A DNA stretch of 64,000 bases, from positions 34,972 to 98,971 of the forward strand of contig JADIMK010000068.1 of NCBI GenBank assembly GCA_017694785.1, read 5' to 3'. This document shows positions 1 through 10,107 of the stretch, in pieces. Every line of letters starts with the position of its first letter. The first letter of the stretch is position 1. A model generated the notes under the pieces. The model did not search any database. It had not been told where the DNA came from and saw only the letters and a list, made by a program, of their open reading frames with translations. Origin of the DNA: Candidatus Cryptobacteroides intestinigallinarum. GTDB taxonomy: Bacteria > Bacteroidota > Bacteroidia > Bacteroidales > UBA932. The position numbers and the translations under genes were made by a program.

Positions 1-498
1 TTTGCGACACTTGACACTACAGTGAGGAAAGTTGTCATAGAAAATGTGCCTTTTCTCCTCAGCGATACAGTAGGATTCATAAGAAAACTTCCTACACAGC
101 TTGTTGAAGCATTCAAAAGCACTCTTGATGAAGTCAGAGAAGCTGACATACTTATGCATGTAGTTGACATATCACACCCTAACTTCGAAGAGCAGATGCA
201 GGTAGTCACACAGACACTCAAGGAAATAAACGCGTCAAACAAGCCCGTATTCGTCGTATTCAACAAGATAGATGCATACAGATATGAAGAGTACGACGAG
301 TTCTCCCTAGAGCCTAAAAAGGCCGAAAACTACACTCTTGATGAGTTCAAGAAAAGCTGGATAGCAAAAGAAAATACTCCATGTATCTTCATATCCGCAA
401 AAGACAGGATAGGGATAGACAAACTCAGAGCCGACCTGTACAAGATGGTCGCTGAAATACACGCAGGACGATATCCGTTCAACAATTTCCTCTGGTAA
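1..498 (+). CDS. hflX: GTPase HflX, C-terminal part (5' end outside window)
   Basis: Frame is open from base 1 (FATLDTTVRKVVIENVPFLLSDTVGFIRKLPTQLVEAFKSTLDEV); DTVGFIRKLP and NKID motifs typical of HflX. Confidence 0.93.
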   Translation, partial: FATLDTTVRKVVIENVPFLLSDTVGFIRKLPTQLVEAFKSTLDEVREADILMHVVDISHPNFEEQMQVVTQTLKEINASNKPVFVVFNKIDAYRYEEYDEFSLEPKKAENYTLDEFKKSWIAKENTPCIFISAKDRIGIDKLRADLYKMVAEIHAGRYPFNNFLW

Positions 499-559
499 AA
501 CAGCATATTGCTTGCAGAAAACTGAAAACAGTTGACTTCAAGCAAAAAAGAGATAAAAA

Positions 560-590
560 AAGAAGCTGACCGAATGGCCAGCTTCTTCTG
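560..590. terminator. Hairpin terminator, AAGAAGCTG/CAGCTTCTT, between convergent hflX and frdB
   Basis: Perfect 9-bp inverted repeat (560-568/579-587) with an A-run on the left, giving a T-run on the minus strand for frdB. Confidence 0.7.
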
Positions 591-610
591 TCATAATAGA
601 ATATCAGATA

Positions 611-1390
611 CTATTCCTTGAATTTAGCTGAGATGAACTGTCTGTTGAGACGTGCGATATGTGAAATAGTCACATGTTTAGGACACTCCATTTCACATGC
701 CCTGGTATTTGTACAAGCACCGAAACCGAGCTCGTCCATCTTGGCGATCATGGCCTTTGCACGTTTGGCAGCCTCTACCTTTCCCTGTGGAAGAAGAGCA
801 AGCGAACTTACCCTGGCAGCCACAAAGAGCATTGCTGAACCGTTCTTGCAGGTTGCTACGCAGGCACCGCAACCGATGCATGCAGCAGCGTCCATACTCT
901 CTTCAGCAGTCTCGTGCGAAATAGGAATGACATTTCCGTCAGGAACACCTCCTACATTCACAGAGATGAATCCACCTGCCTGCATGATCTTGTCAAATGC
1001 CCTGCGGTCTACGACAAGGTCCTTGATTACAGGGAAAACATTGCTGCGCCATGGCTCTATGGTGATGGTATCTCCATCCTTGAACTTGCGCATATGAAGC
1101 TGGCAGGTTGTAACTTCATCGTCTGGTCCGTGTGCACGGCCGTTGATGTAGAGTGAACATGCACCACAGATACCCTCACGGCAGTCGTGGTCGAATGATA
1201 CAGGACCGCTGCTCTGGCATCCCCTCTCAACAGCTACCGGATCCATGCCTTCATGGATGAGCTGCTCATTGAGAATATCGAGCATCTCAAGGAAAGAACT
1301 GTCAGGTGAGATATTCTTTACCTGATAGGTCTCAAAATGCCCTTTTGTCTTGGCGTTTTTCTGACGCCATACTTTCAAAGTCAAATCCAT
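611..1390 (-). CDS. frdB: Fumarate reductase/succinate dehydrogenase iron-sulfur subunit
   Basis: [15 protein letters not shown] 2Fe-2S motif, [11 protein letters not shown] and [15 protein letters not shown] cluster motifs. Confidence 0.95.
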   Translation of the reverse strand: MDLTLKVWRQKNAKTKGHFETYQVKNISPDSSFLEMLDILNEQLIHEGMDPVAVERGCQSSGPVSFDHDCREGICGACSLYINGRAHGPDDEVTTCQLHMRKFKDGDTITIEPWRSNVFPVIKDLVVDRRAFDKIMQAGGFISVNVGGVPDGNVIPISHETAEESMDAAACIGCGACVATCKNGSAMLFVAARVSSLALLPQGKVEAAKRAKAMIAKMDELGFGACTNTRACEMECPKHVTISHIARLNRQFISAKFKE

Positions 1391-1395
1391 TTCAA

Positions 1396-3342
1396 TTAGT
1401 CTTTATAGTTTCTGGTAGCTATCTTGATGTTTTCATATACGAGAGGCTCCTTGTGAAGCTCAGGCTCCTTGTCCTGTCCCTTGTATTCCCAGGCAGCGAC
1501 ATACATGAAGTGCTCATCGTCACGCTTGGTCTCGCCGTCCTCGGTCTGCATCTCCTCACGGAAATGTCCTCCGCAGGACTCTTTGCGATGGAGTGCGTCG
1601 CGCGCCATCAGTTCACCGATTTCAAGGAAATCAGCAAGTCTGAGAGCCTTCTCAAGCTCCTGGTTGAATGTATCGGTCTCACCGGCTACATATACATCGC
1701 TCCAGAATTCCTTGCGGAGCGCCTGGATAAGCTCAATGGCCTTCTTGAGACCGGCTTCATTGCGGGCCATGCCTACATATTCCCACATGATATGGCCGAG
1801 CTTCTTGTGGATCTCATCTACAGTATGGTGTCCCTTGATGGACATGAGCTTATCGATCTTTGCCCTGACAGCCTTCTCAGCCTCATCAAATTCAGGAGCC
1901 TTGGTATCAGGTACCGGATACTTGAACTGGCCGGCAAGGTAGTCACCTATAGTGTATGGAAGGATGAAGTAACCGTCAGCCAGACCCTGCATGAGGGCAG
2001 ATGCACCGAGACGGTTTCCGCCGTGGTCGCTGAAGTTGGCCTCACCTATCGCATAGAGTCCAGGGATAGTTGTCTGGAGATTGTAGTCTACCCAGAGACC
2101 GCCCATTGTGTAGTGGATTGCAGGATAGATCATCATCGGCTCCTTATAAGGATTGCTGTCAGTGATCTTCTGATACATCTGGAAGAGGTTACCGTATCTC
2201 TCGCGGATCTTCTCTACACCGAGTCTCTTGATTGCAGAGCTGAAGTCAAGGAAGACAGCAAGTCCGGTCTCATTGACACCGAAGCCGGCATCGCATCTTT
2301 CCTTTGCAGCGCGGGAAGCAACGTCACGAGGGACGAGGTTACCGAATGCAGGATATCTGCGCTCAAGATAGTAGTCGCGGTCTTCCTCAGGAATCTGTGA
2401 AGGCTTCACTTCCTTCCTGCGGAGTCTCATAACATCTTCCATCTTCTTAGGTACCCAGATACGTCCGTCGTTACGAAGTGACTCGGACATAAGGGTAAGC
2501 TTGGACTGCTGGTCACCATGGACAGGGATACAGGTAGGATGGATCTGTGCGAAGCAAGGGTTTGCGAAATAAGCACCTTTCTTGTAGCACTGCCATGCTG
2601 CTGATCCGTTGCTGTTCATTGCATTTGTAGAAAGGAAGTATGTATTTCCATATCCGCCTGAAGCTATGACAACCGCATGTGCGCCGAATCTCTCAATTTC
2701 TCCTGTAACAAGATTCCTGGCAATGATACCTTTGGCCTCACCGTTGATAAGGACGACATCAAGCATCTCATGACGTGGATAGCTCTTTACCGTACCCTCG
2801 GCAATCTGACGGTTCATAGCCGCATAAGCTCCGAGAAGAAGCTGCTGACCGGTCTGGCCACGGGCATAGAACGTACGGCTTACCTGGGCACCTCCGAAAG
2901 AACGGTTTGCAAGAAGTCCGCCGTACTCACGTGCGAAAGGAACACCCTGTGCAACACACTGGTCAATGATATTTCCGCTCACTTCAGCAAGACGGTAGAC
3001 ATTGGCCTCGCGGCTGCGGTAGTCACCTCCTTTGATGGTCTCATAGAAAAGACGGTAAACGGAGTCATTGTCACTCTGGTAGTTCTTTGCAGCATTGATA
3101 CCTCCCTGTGCGGCGATAGAGTGTGCGCGACGAGGAGAGTCACTGATGCAGAAGACCTTTACATTATAACCGAGCTGACCCAATGTTGCAGCTGCAGATG
3201 CACCACCGAGTCCGGTTCCGATGACGATGATCTCGAGTTTCCTCTTGTTGCCAGGATTGACAACCCGAAGCTGAGATTTATGCTTTGTCCATTTTTCAGA
3301 CAAAGGACCCTCAGGAATCTTAGAAATTAGTTTTTCGGCCAT
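1396..3342 (-). CDS. frdA: Fumarate reductase/succinate dehydrogenase flavoprotein subunit
   Basis: FAD-binding [60 protein letters not shown]; start chosen at [12 protein letters not shown]. Confidence 0.95.
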   Translation of the reverse strand: MAEKLISKIPEGPLSEKWTKHKSQLRVVNPGNKRKLEIIVIGTGLGGASAAATLGQLGYNVKVFCISDSPRRAHSIAAQGGINAAKNYQSDNDSVYRLFYETIKGGDYRSREANVYRLAEVSGNIIDQCVAQGVPFAREYGGLLANRSFGGAQVSRTFYARGQTGQQLLLGAYAAMNRQIAEGTVKSYPRHEMLDVVLINGEAKGIIARNLVTGEIERFGAHAVVIASGGYGNTYFLSTNAMNSNGSAAWQCYKKGAYFANPCFAQIHPTCIPVHGDQQSKLTLMSESLRNDGRIWVPKKMEDVMRLRRKEVKPSQIPEEDRDYYLERRYPAFGNLVPRDVASRAAKERCDAGFGVNETGLAVFLDFSSAIKRLGVEKIRERYGNLFQMYQKITDSNPYKEPMMIYPAIHYTMGGLWVDYNLQTTIPGLYAIGEANFSDHGGNRLGASALMQGLADGYFILPYTIGDYLAGQFKYPVPDTKAPEFDEAEKAVRAKIDKLMSIKGHHTVDEIHKKLGHIMWEYVGMARNEAGLKKAIELIQALRKEFWSDVYVAGETDTFNQELEKALRLADFLEIGELMARDALHRKESCGGHFREEMQTEDGETKRDDEHFMYVAAWEYKGQDKEPELHKEPLVYENIKIATRNYKD

Positions 3343-3423
3343 TTTATATCGATTAATGAAATTTCGGCACAATTTTAAGCAATTTTAGGCGAATTAACAA
3401 TTAATTCAGCCATTATCAATCCT

Positions 3424-4698
3424 TCATGGCATATCCGGAAGATCATCTTCAAGAATGTAACTCTTGAAGGACTTGAGATATAAATTGAAGAAACAGGACG
3501 AGATGCCCATATATCTGCTGATGTATTCCTTCACTGAAATCCTGCCCTTGATATAATCAGACCATATCGGAAGAAACAGTCTGCTTATCCGGTCTTCACA
3601 GTCGCGGCTGCATGAAATCAAAGACAGGGCCCCTCCGAGACCACGGATCACAGGACGCAGATCCGCATATCTGGACATGCTGCTAACATCACTGGTGAAG
3701 ATATATCTCTTCTTGAGCCATGATGACAATCCGCAGAATGAAGAATCCCTGCACAATCCTTCAAGTGATTCGGGGACACATTCAATGGCAGATACAGGTA
3801 CAGGCACAGCCACCGAACACGGAGGATATCCGAGTGCAGCCCACATCACACAGGACTGAGGATCATCACCTTCCCGTGCCCCTGTTATCACAACCGATGC
3901 TGAAGTGGATTTCCTGGGTATGAAATCCTGGTCAACTGCAAGACCAGTAGTGCCGGCGAAAAATGCCGCGGAATCCCTTATAAGATCTATTCCGAGTACC
4001 TCATGACGATACGAGCGTGACAATGAATCAATTATATCAAGTGCTCCAGCAGAGGCAAGAGAACCGGAACGTTCCATGCCAGCGAATATCACAGAAGCGG
4101 TCTTGTACCGTTCCACTCCTTTCCACCGGTCCTCAGGGCCGGAAAGTGAAAAATTTGTCACTACCATATATCCCCCGGGACAGTCATTGACGTCGATCTT
4201 GTGCCATGAGAAATTACCTGTCTCGTACCAGGCAGCCCCTCCATGGGCATCGATGCAGCCGAAATTGGCTTCTACTCCCATAGGCCGGGACAATGTATCA
4301 AGGAAATGCTCGAAATCCTCAAGTGTGGCGCATATCTCAAGAGCCCTGTACATAACTCTCCCCTCCCTGTCCATGGAGGATGCCGGGACATCGTCATCCT
4401 TTAGACAATATGAAGCGGTGTTCATCACTGCAAAGCCTGCTGTATTTACGCCTATCCAGGACTCCCCCTCCGTACACCCGGTGTTTACAAGAGATATGAA
4501 TGAATATTTCTCCCCCTTATAATGCCTGACACTGTTTGCCAGAGAATCCGTGTCCCGGTTCTTCCACATCAACGGACGTCCGTCGGCCCTGGCACGGCCT
4601 GATATTATTACGGATGTGCATGCGTAAGCCTCCTGTACGGAGGTCAGCACCAGCAGAGAGAATACTGCCGAAAATATATATGTAGCAAATCTTTTCAT
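3424..4698 (-). CDS. Secreted Ntn-hydrolase-fold protein, C45/choloylglycine-hydrolase-like
   Basis: Signal peptide ending AYA|CTSVIISGRARADGRPLMWKNRDTD; N-terminal Cys and NRD context typical of linear amide C-N hydrolases. Confidence 0.75.
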   Translation of the reverse strand: MKRFATYIFSAVFSLLVLTSVQEAYACTSVIISGRARADGRPLMWKNRDTDSLANSVRHYKGEKYSFISLVNTGCTEGESWIGVNTAGFAVMNTASYCLKDDDVPASSMDREGRVMYRALEICATLEDFEHFLDTLSRPMGVEANFGCIDAHGGAAWYETGNFSWHKIDVNDCPGGYMVVTNFSLSGPEDRWKGVERYKTASVIFAGMERSGSLASAGALDIIDSLSRSYRHEVLGIDLIRDSAAFFAGTTGLAVDQDFIPRKSTSASVVITGAREGDDPQSCVMWAALGYPPCSVAVPVPVSAIECVPESLEGLCRDSSFCGLSSWLKKRYIFTSDVSSMSRYADLRPVIRGLGGALSLISCSRDCEDRISRLFLPIWSDYIKGRISVKEYISRYMGISSCFFNLYLKSFKSYILEDDLPDMP

Positions 4699-4757
4699 GA
4701 CGGCAATGTACCAGATGTCAGATCAATGAAAGATAACCGATATCGTAATGAAGAGCT

Positions 4758-5786
4758 TCAGAACAATGAAGGAGCGGAATCGTCACCGGAGATCCTGTCG
4801 AGTCCGAGATGGGTGTATGCAAGCTCCGTGGCTTCCCTGCCCCTCGGAGTCCTCACTATGAACCCCTCCTTTATAAGGAAAGGCTCATATACTTCTTCAA
4901 GCGTCCCCTGGTCCTCACCCACAGCGGTGGCGATAGTGTTCGCCCCCACAGGACCGCCCTTGAATTTGGTGATTATGGTGCGGAGTATCTTGTTGTCGAT
5001 TGCATCAAGCCCACGCTTGTCTATATTGAGAGCATCAAGGGCATACCTTGCTATGGCTATATCTATATGTCCGTTTCCCATGACCTGGGCGAAATCCCGG
5101 ACACGTCTCAGAAGCGAATTCGCGATACGAGGAGTTCCACGGCTCCTGAGCGCTATCTCATAGGCAGCATCATCTTCGATGCCGATCTTGAGTATAGAAG
5201 CACTTCTCTTGACTATATGAACAAGAGTAGAAGTATCATAATACTCAAGTGCGAACGTGATGCCGAACCTCGCACGCAGAGGAGCTGTAAGCAGACCGCT
5301 CCTTGTAGTCGCTCCAACAAGGGTGAACGGATTGAGGGAAATCCGCACCGACCTTGCTCCAGGTCCCTTGTCTATCATGATGTCAATGACAAAGTCCTCC
5401 ATGGCGGAATAAAGATATTCCTCGACTTCCGGAGAAAGACGGTGTATCTCGTCAATGAAAAGCACATCTCCTTCATCAAGAGATGTAAGCAGACCGGCAA
5501 GATCTCCCGGCTTGTCAAGTACCGGACCTGACGTTACCTTCATGTTGACCCCGAGCTCATTTGCTATTATATGTGCAAGAGTAGTCTTGCCGAGACCTGG
5601 AGGGCCGTGGAAAAGTACGTGATCGAGGGATTCCCCTCTCATCTTTGCGGCCTTTATGAATATCTTGAGATTGGCTACAGTCTTATCCTGGCCGGTGAAA
5701 TCTTCGAGTTCCTGAGGCCGTATGATTCCGTCAAAATCTTTATCTTTGTCTGAATTTACATCGTGAGGATCGAAATGTCCGTTCAT
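4758..5786 (-). CDS. ruvB: Holliday junction branch migration helicase RuvB
   Basis: [56 protein letters not shown]. Confidence 0.97.
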   Translation of the reverse strand: MNGHFDPHDVNSDKDKDFDGIIRPQELEDFTGQDKTVANLKIFIKAAKMRGESLDHVLFHGPPGLGKTTLAHIIANELGVNMKVTSGPVLDKPGDLAGLLTSLDEGDVLFIDEIHRLSPEVEEYLYSAMEDFVIDIMIDKGPGARSVRISLNPFTLVGATTRSGLLTAPLRARFGITFALEYYDTSTLVHIVKRSASILKIGIEDDAAYEIALRSRGTPRIANSLLRRVRDFAQVMGNGHIDIAIARYALDALNIDKRGLDAIDNKILRTIITKFKGGPVGANTIATAVGEDQGTLEEVYEPFLIKEGFIVRTPRGREATELAYTHLGLDRISGDDSAPSLF

Positions 5787-5814
5787 TTTCCAAGCCGATT
5801 AAATTTTTGCCGCG

Positions 5815-6137
5815 CGGCAACATCATCATTAAAATCATACAAATATAATCTTTTTATATTTCAATTGATGTTGTTTATATTTGTGTGAATATGTTGACAA
5901 GATTTGTATTTAATTGATTATTAAATATTTATAATTACATATAATTGTTAAGAACTGTTGTTGGAACTTCTTGTTAAATTGTTGAGGAAAAATTTTGAAT
6001 TTGATTTCTGTTTCTGCCTATAATGATTTATGTAAAAAGCACAATAAACTTTTTATCAGTTATCACCAGCTGTTTCAACACGTTTTCAACAGATTTTTGA
6101 TGATTTTCAACAGGGTTATCAACAAAGGGCATCTGAA
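5815..6137. promoter_or_regulatory. AT-rich divergent intergenic region with clustered DnaA-box-like 9-mers (candidate origin region)
   Basis: TTATCACCA 6060, GTTTCAACA 6072, TTTTCAACA 6083, TTTTCAACA 6104, TTATCAACA 6116, beside about 240 bp of AT-rich DNA. Confidence 0.4.
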
Positions 6138-9100
6138 ATGACCATAGGTAAGAAAACAACTGAGAGACTTTCTGAGAAACTCAAGGATTCTGATGAGATA
6201 TACTGTTCCGGACTCCTGCTTTCGGCAAGATGGTTCGTACTTTCGTCTGTCGCGGACAAAGGAATACATCTGGTGGTCCTTCCTGACAGGGAAAGTGCCG
6301 AATACTGTGCTTCTGATTTCTATAACCTGATAGACGGGGACAGGGTATTCTTCCTGCCGGATTCCGGGAAGAACCTGGAAAGGAGCAACTATAAGTCATC
6401 CCTGGGCGTGCAGAGAACATCTGCCATAGGAAAGATCGGCGAATATTCCGGTGACGGACCTCTTGTGATAGTCTCTTATCCGGCTGCAATTGAGGAGCCT
6501 GTCCCTGGCGCTGACAAGATAAAGGGATCGGTGCTGAGACTGCATACCGGCGATGAGGTAAGCCATGACAGTATCGCCCAGACGCTTTTTTCAGAAGGGT
6601 TTGAAAGAGTTGATTTTGTGGCGGCTCCAGGTCAGTTCGCTGTCAGAGGCGGCATCATAGACATATTTTCATTCTCATACAACTATCCGTACAGGATAGG
6701 ATTCTTCGGAGATGAGATTGAGAGCATAAACATCTTTGACTGCAATACGCAGCTTTCTGTAGAAAAGACAGATGAGGCCACGATCTATCCTGACCTGGCG
6801 TGCGGAGAAGGTGATGAGATGACATATATATATGACAAGCTCCCTTCTGGTACTACAGTATGGATGGATTCGTCCGACATGTACCGGGAGAGGCCGTTCT
6901 ATTCCCCTCTGCTGTCGTACAGGCATGTCTTCCTTGATACTCCCCTGTCTGCACAGCAGAGGGACGATGTACTCAGGTTCAGCATTGCTCCGCAGCCTGT
7001 GTTCAACAAGAATTTCGAACTTCTTACAGCTGACATAAGGCAGAAGATAGAGACCGGCTACAAGGTATATATATATGGAGAGAAAGAGTCTCAGCTTGAC
7101 AGGCTCAGATCCATACTGAGCCAGAACGGAGGCATACTTCCGGAATTCTGTCCCGGAAAGAACATACACAGCGGTTTCATTGACAATGAGGACAGGATAT
7201 GCTGCTACTCAGACCATGAGATCTTCGACAGGTTCCACCGCGTCAGCATCAGAAGAACGGTGGAAAAGAGCGAACAGCTTACCATAAATGACCTTACATC
7301 TTTCAACATAGGCGACTATGTGGTCCATATTGACTATGGTATAGGTATCTTCGGTGGACTTGTAAAGATGAAGGATGACAAGGGCCGTATCCATGAGGTG
7401 GTCAAGATCTCATACAAGGACAATGATACTGTCTTCGTGTCTGTCCATGCCCTCCAGAAGATATCACGCTACAAGTCCAAGGATGCGGAGCCTCCGAAGA
7501 TAAACAAGCTCGGCTCGAAGACATGGCAGAACCTCAAGAACAGCACGAAGTCAAAGGTCAAGGACATAGCAAAGGAGCTTATACAGCTCTACGCAAAGAG
7601 AAAAGCTGCGAAAGGCTTCGCATTTTCACCGGATTCATATCTGCAGCAGGAGCTGGAATCTTCATTCATGTATGAGGATACTCCTGACCAGGAGAAGGCT
7701 GTCAAGGCTGTCAAGAGAGACATGGAGGATGATTGCCCTATGGACAGGCTGGTGTGCGGAGATGTAGGCTTCGGAAAGACGGAGGTGGCCATAAGGGCTG
7801 CTTTCAAAGCCGTTGCGGACAGCAAGCAGGTCGCTGTCCTTGTACCTACCACGATCCTTGCCCTCCAGCATTACAATACGTTCTGCGGCCGTCTCAAGGA
7901 TTTCCCTTGCAGCATAGACTATGTCAGCAGGCTGCGTACTGCAAAGGAGATACAGGATATCCAGGAACGGCTGAAGAAAGGTACTCTTGACATAGTCATA
8001 GGCACGCACAAGCTTCTGGGAAAGGGATTTGAGTTCAAGGACCTGGGTCTGCTTGTCATAGATGAAGAGCAGAAGTTCGGTGTGAGCGCAAAGGAAAAGC
8101 TCAAGCAGATGAAGCTTTCTGTAGATACCCTTACACTTACAGCTACACCTATCCCGAGGACACTGCAGTTCTCTCTTCTGGGGGCAAGGGACCTTTCAAT
8201 AATCAACACTCCCCCGCCAAACAGGATACCTGTACAGACTGAGATAATGCTCTTTGACGATGACGAGATAAAAAGCATCATAAACTATGAGCTGAACCGA
8301 GGCGGACAGATATTCTTCGTCCACAACAGGGTCGAGGAACTCCAGTCCATAGAAGATATACTGCACAGGATGGTACCTGACATGAAGATATGTACAGCGC
8401 ATGGACAGATGGAACCTAAGGTCTTGGAGAACAAGATACTGGACTTCATGGCCGGGGACTATGACATGCTCCTGTGCACAACAATCATAGAAAATGGTCT
8501 GGACATACCTAATGCCAACACCATCATCATCAACCAGGCTCAGAACATCGGCCTGAGCGACCTTCACCAGCTCCGCGGGAGGGTCGGACGCTCAAACAAG
8601 AAGGCTTTCTGCTATCTCATAGTGCCTCCTATGACGTCCATGACAGAAGATGCAAGGAGAAGACTCAAGGCAATAGAGGCTTTCTCTGATCTTGGAAGCG
8701 GGTTCAATATCGCCATGCAGGACCTTGATATCAGAGGGGCCGGAAATCTGCTCGGTGCTGAGCAGAGCGGCTTCATATCCGACATGGGTCTTGAGACATA
8801 TCAGAAGATATTGTCTGAAGCTATGGAGGAACTAGGTGTCGAGACCGGCATAGCTGCTTCCAAGTCCGAGGATTCAGGAGTCACCGACTGTACGATAGAT
8901 ACCGATCTCGAGGCAATCATTCCTGACAGCTATATCAATGTCACCGCAGAGAAGATCAGGATATACAAGGAACTTGATTCTCTTTCTGATGAGCGTGAGA
9001 TAGAGAGGATGAAGCATAAGATGTCAGACCGTTTCGGCAAGATGCCTCCTGAGACAGAACGGCTTTTCGAAATAGTCAGGATAAGGAATCTCGGGCAGAG

Positions 9101-9329
9101 GCTCGGCTTTGAGAAGATAATAATAAAGAACGGCATTGTGATAGCCTTCTTTATTTCAAATCCAATGTCAAAGTATTACAGGTCAAGGAAGTTCGCCGGT
9201 ATATTGGACAAGATACAGGAGAATCCTTCCCTGTATGAGCTCAAGCAGCCTGACGGAAGGTTGAGGATAATAATGAAGAATGTACCTTCTGTAGAGAAAG
9301 CATATTCACTTTTGGCGCGACTCTCGTAG
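6138..9329 (+). CDS. mfd: Transcription-repair coupling factor Mfd
   Basis: 1063 aa; DRLVCGDVGFGKTEVAIRAAFKA, DEEQKFGV, TLTATPIPRTLQFSLLGARDLSII. Confidence 0.97.
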   Translation: MTIGKKTTERLSEKLKDSDEIYCSGLLLSARWFVLSSVADKGIHLVVLPDRESAEYCASDFYNLIDGDRVFFLPDSGKNLERSNYKSSLGVQRTSAIGKIGEYSGDGPLVIVSYPAAIEEPVPGADKIKGSVLRLHTGDEVSHDSIAQTLFSEGFERVDFVAAPGQFAVRGGIIDIFSFSYNYPYRIGFFGDEIESINIFDCNTQLSVEKTDEATIYPDLACGEGDEMTYIYDKLPSGTTVWMDSSDMYRERPFYSPLLSYRHVFLDTPLSAQQRDDVLRFSIAPQPVFNKNFELLTADIRQKIETGYKVYIYGEKESQLDRLRSILSQNGGILPEFCPGKNIHSGFIDNEDRICCYSDHEIFDRFHRVSIRRTVEKSEQLTINDLTSFNIGDYVVHIDYGIGIFGGLVKMKDDKGRIHEVVKISYKDNDTVFVSVHALQKISRYKSKDAEPPKINKLGSKTWQNLKNSTKSKVKDIAKELIQLYAKRKAAKGFAFSPDSYLQQELESSFMYEDTPDQEKAVKAVKRDMEDDCPMDRLVCGDVGFGKTEVAIRAAFKAVADSKQVAVLVPTTILALQHYNTFCGRLKDFPCSIDYVSRLRTAKEIQDIQERLKKGTLDIVIGTHKLLGKGFEFKDLGLLVIDEEQKFGVSAKEKLKQMKLSVDTLTLTATPIPRTLQFSLLGARDLSIINTPPPNRIPVQTEIMLFDDDEIKSIINYELNRGGQIFFVHNRVEELQSIEDILHRMVPDMKICTAHGQMEPKVLENKILDFMAGDYDMLLCTTIIENGLDIPNANTIIINQAQNIGLSDLHQLRGRVGRSNKKAFCYLIVPPMTSMTEDARRRLKAIEAFSDLGSGFNIAMQDLDIRGAGNLLGAEQSGFISDMGLETYQKILSEAMEELGVETGIAASKSEDSGVTDCTIDTDLEAIIPDSYINVTAEKIRIYKELDSLSDEREIERMKHKMSDRFGKMPPETERLFEIVRIRNLGQRLGFEKIIIKNGIVIAFFISNPMSKYYRSRKFAGILDKIQENPSLYELKQPDGRLRIIMKNVPSVEKAYSLLARLS

Positions 9330-9381
9330 GCAAGTTATGATATTATTTATAAATTTGCATGATGCAATTTAATGTGACATT

Positions 9382-10107
9382 GTGGGCAATCTTGTAATTG
9401 ATATTGGGAATACAGCCTTGAAGGCAGCCTGGGCAGATGGCGTCACCCTCGGAAAGACCTTCCGGTATCAGGGTGAGAAAATGTCAGACTTCATATTGTC
9501 ACTGGTTTCTAAAAACAAGCCTGATGTCATTGTAGTCTCATCTGCAAGAGATATAACTGACCGTGAGGAAAAGGTCTTCAGGGACAACTGCCGGGTCGCT
9601 GTCCTGATGGATCCTTCCCGCAATGATGAAGCGGCTGCACATGGACTTCCCCAATATCTTTCCGCCGACAGGACAGCTTCCGTGATAGCTTCAAGATATC
9701 TGTTCAAAGGGAAAGGTTGTACTCTTTTTGATTTCGGTACAACACTTACAGTAGATTTCCTTGATTGTGAAGGAAACTACTGCGGAGGAAACATTTCATT
9801 GGGATGCAGGACACGCTTCAAGGCTCTGAACAGGTATTCAAAGTCACTTCCTCTCGTGGATACTCCTGAGCATAATGTGATTACACCTGCTTCAGGACTA
9901 GTTGCCTCAATTGAATCAGGAATAGTTTCAGGCATAATATTTGAAATCGAGGGATATCTTGGGCAATTCCCTGATAATATTAGTGTTTTTACAGGTGGCG
10001 ATGCGATTTATTTTGCAAAAAGAATGAAAAACTCCATCTTTGTAGTTTGCAACCTTGTTTTAATTGGTCTGGCTTTAATAGCTGAAGATTATGTCCAAGA
10101 TATATAG
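9382..10107 (+). CDS. coaX: Type III pantothenate kinase (GTG start)
   Basis: NLVIDIGNTALKAAW, DFGTTLTVDF, GGNISLGCRTRFKAL. Confidence 0.9.
   Translation: MGNLVIDIGNTALKAAWADGVTLGKTFRYQGEKMSDFILSLVSKNKPDVIVVSSARDITDREEKVFRDNCRVAVLMDPSRNDEAAAHGLPQYLSADRTASVIASRYLFKGKGCTLFDFGTTLTVDFLDCEGNYCGGNISLGCRTRFKALNRYSKSLPLVDTPEHNVITPASGLVASIESGIVSGIIFEIEGYLGQFPDNISVFTGGDAIYFAKRMKNSIFVVCNLVLIGLALIAEDYVQDI

Noticed and set aside
1306-2400. 364-aa + strand ORF
   Set aside because: Lies antisense to frdA/frdB; composition follows the codon bias of the real minus-strand genes and shows no recognisable domain.
3343-3423. Hidden cytochrome b subunit gene before frdA
   Set aside because: Only about 80 bp with no usable ORF in either strand.
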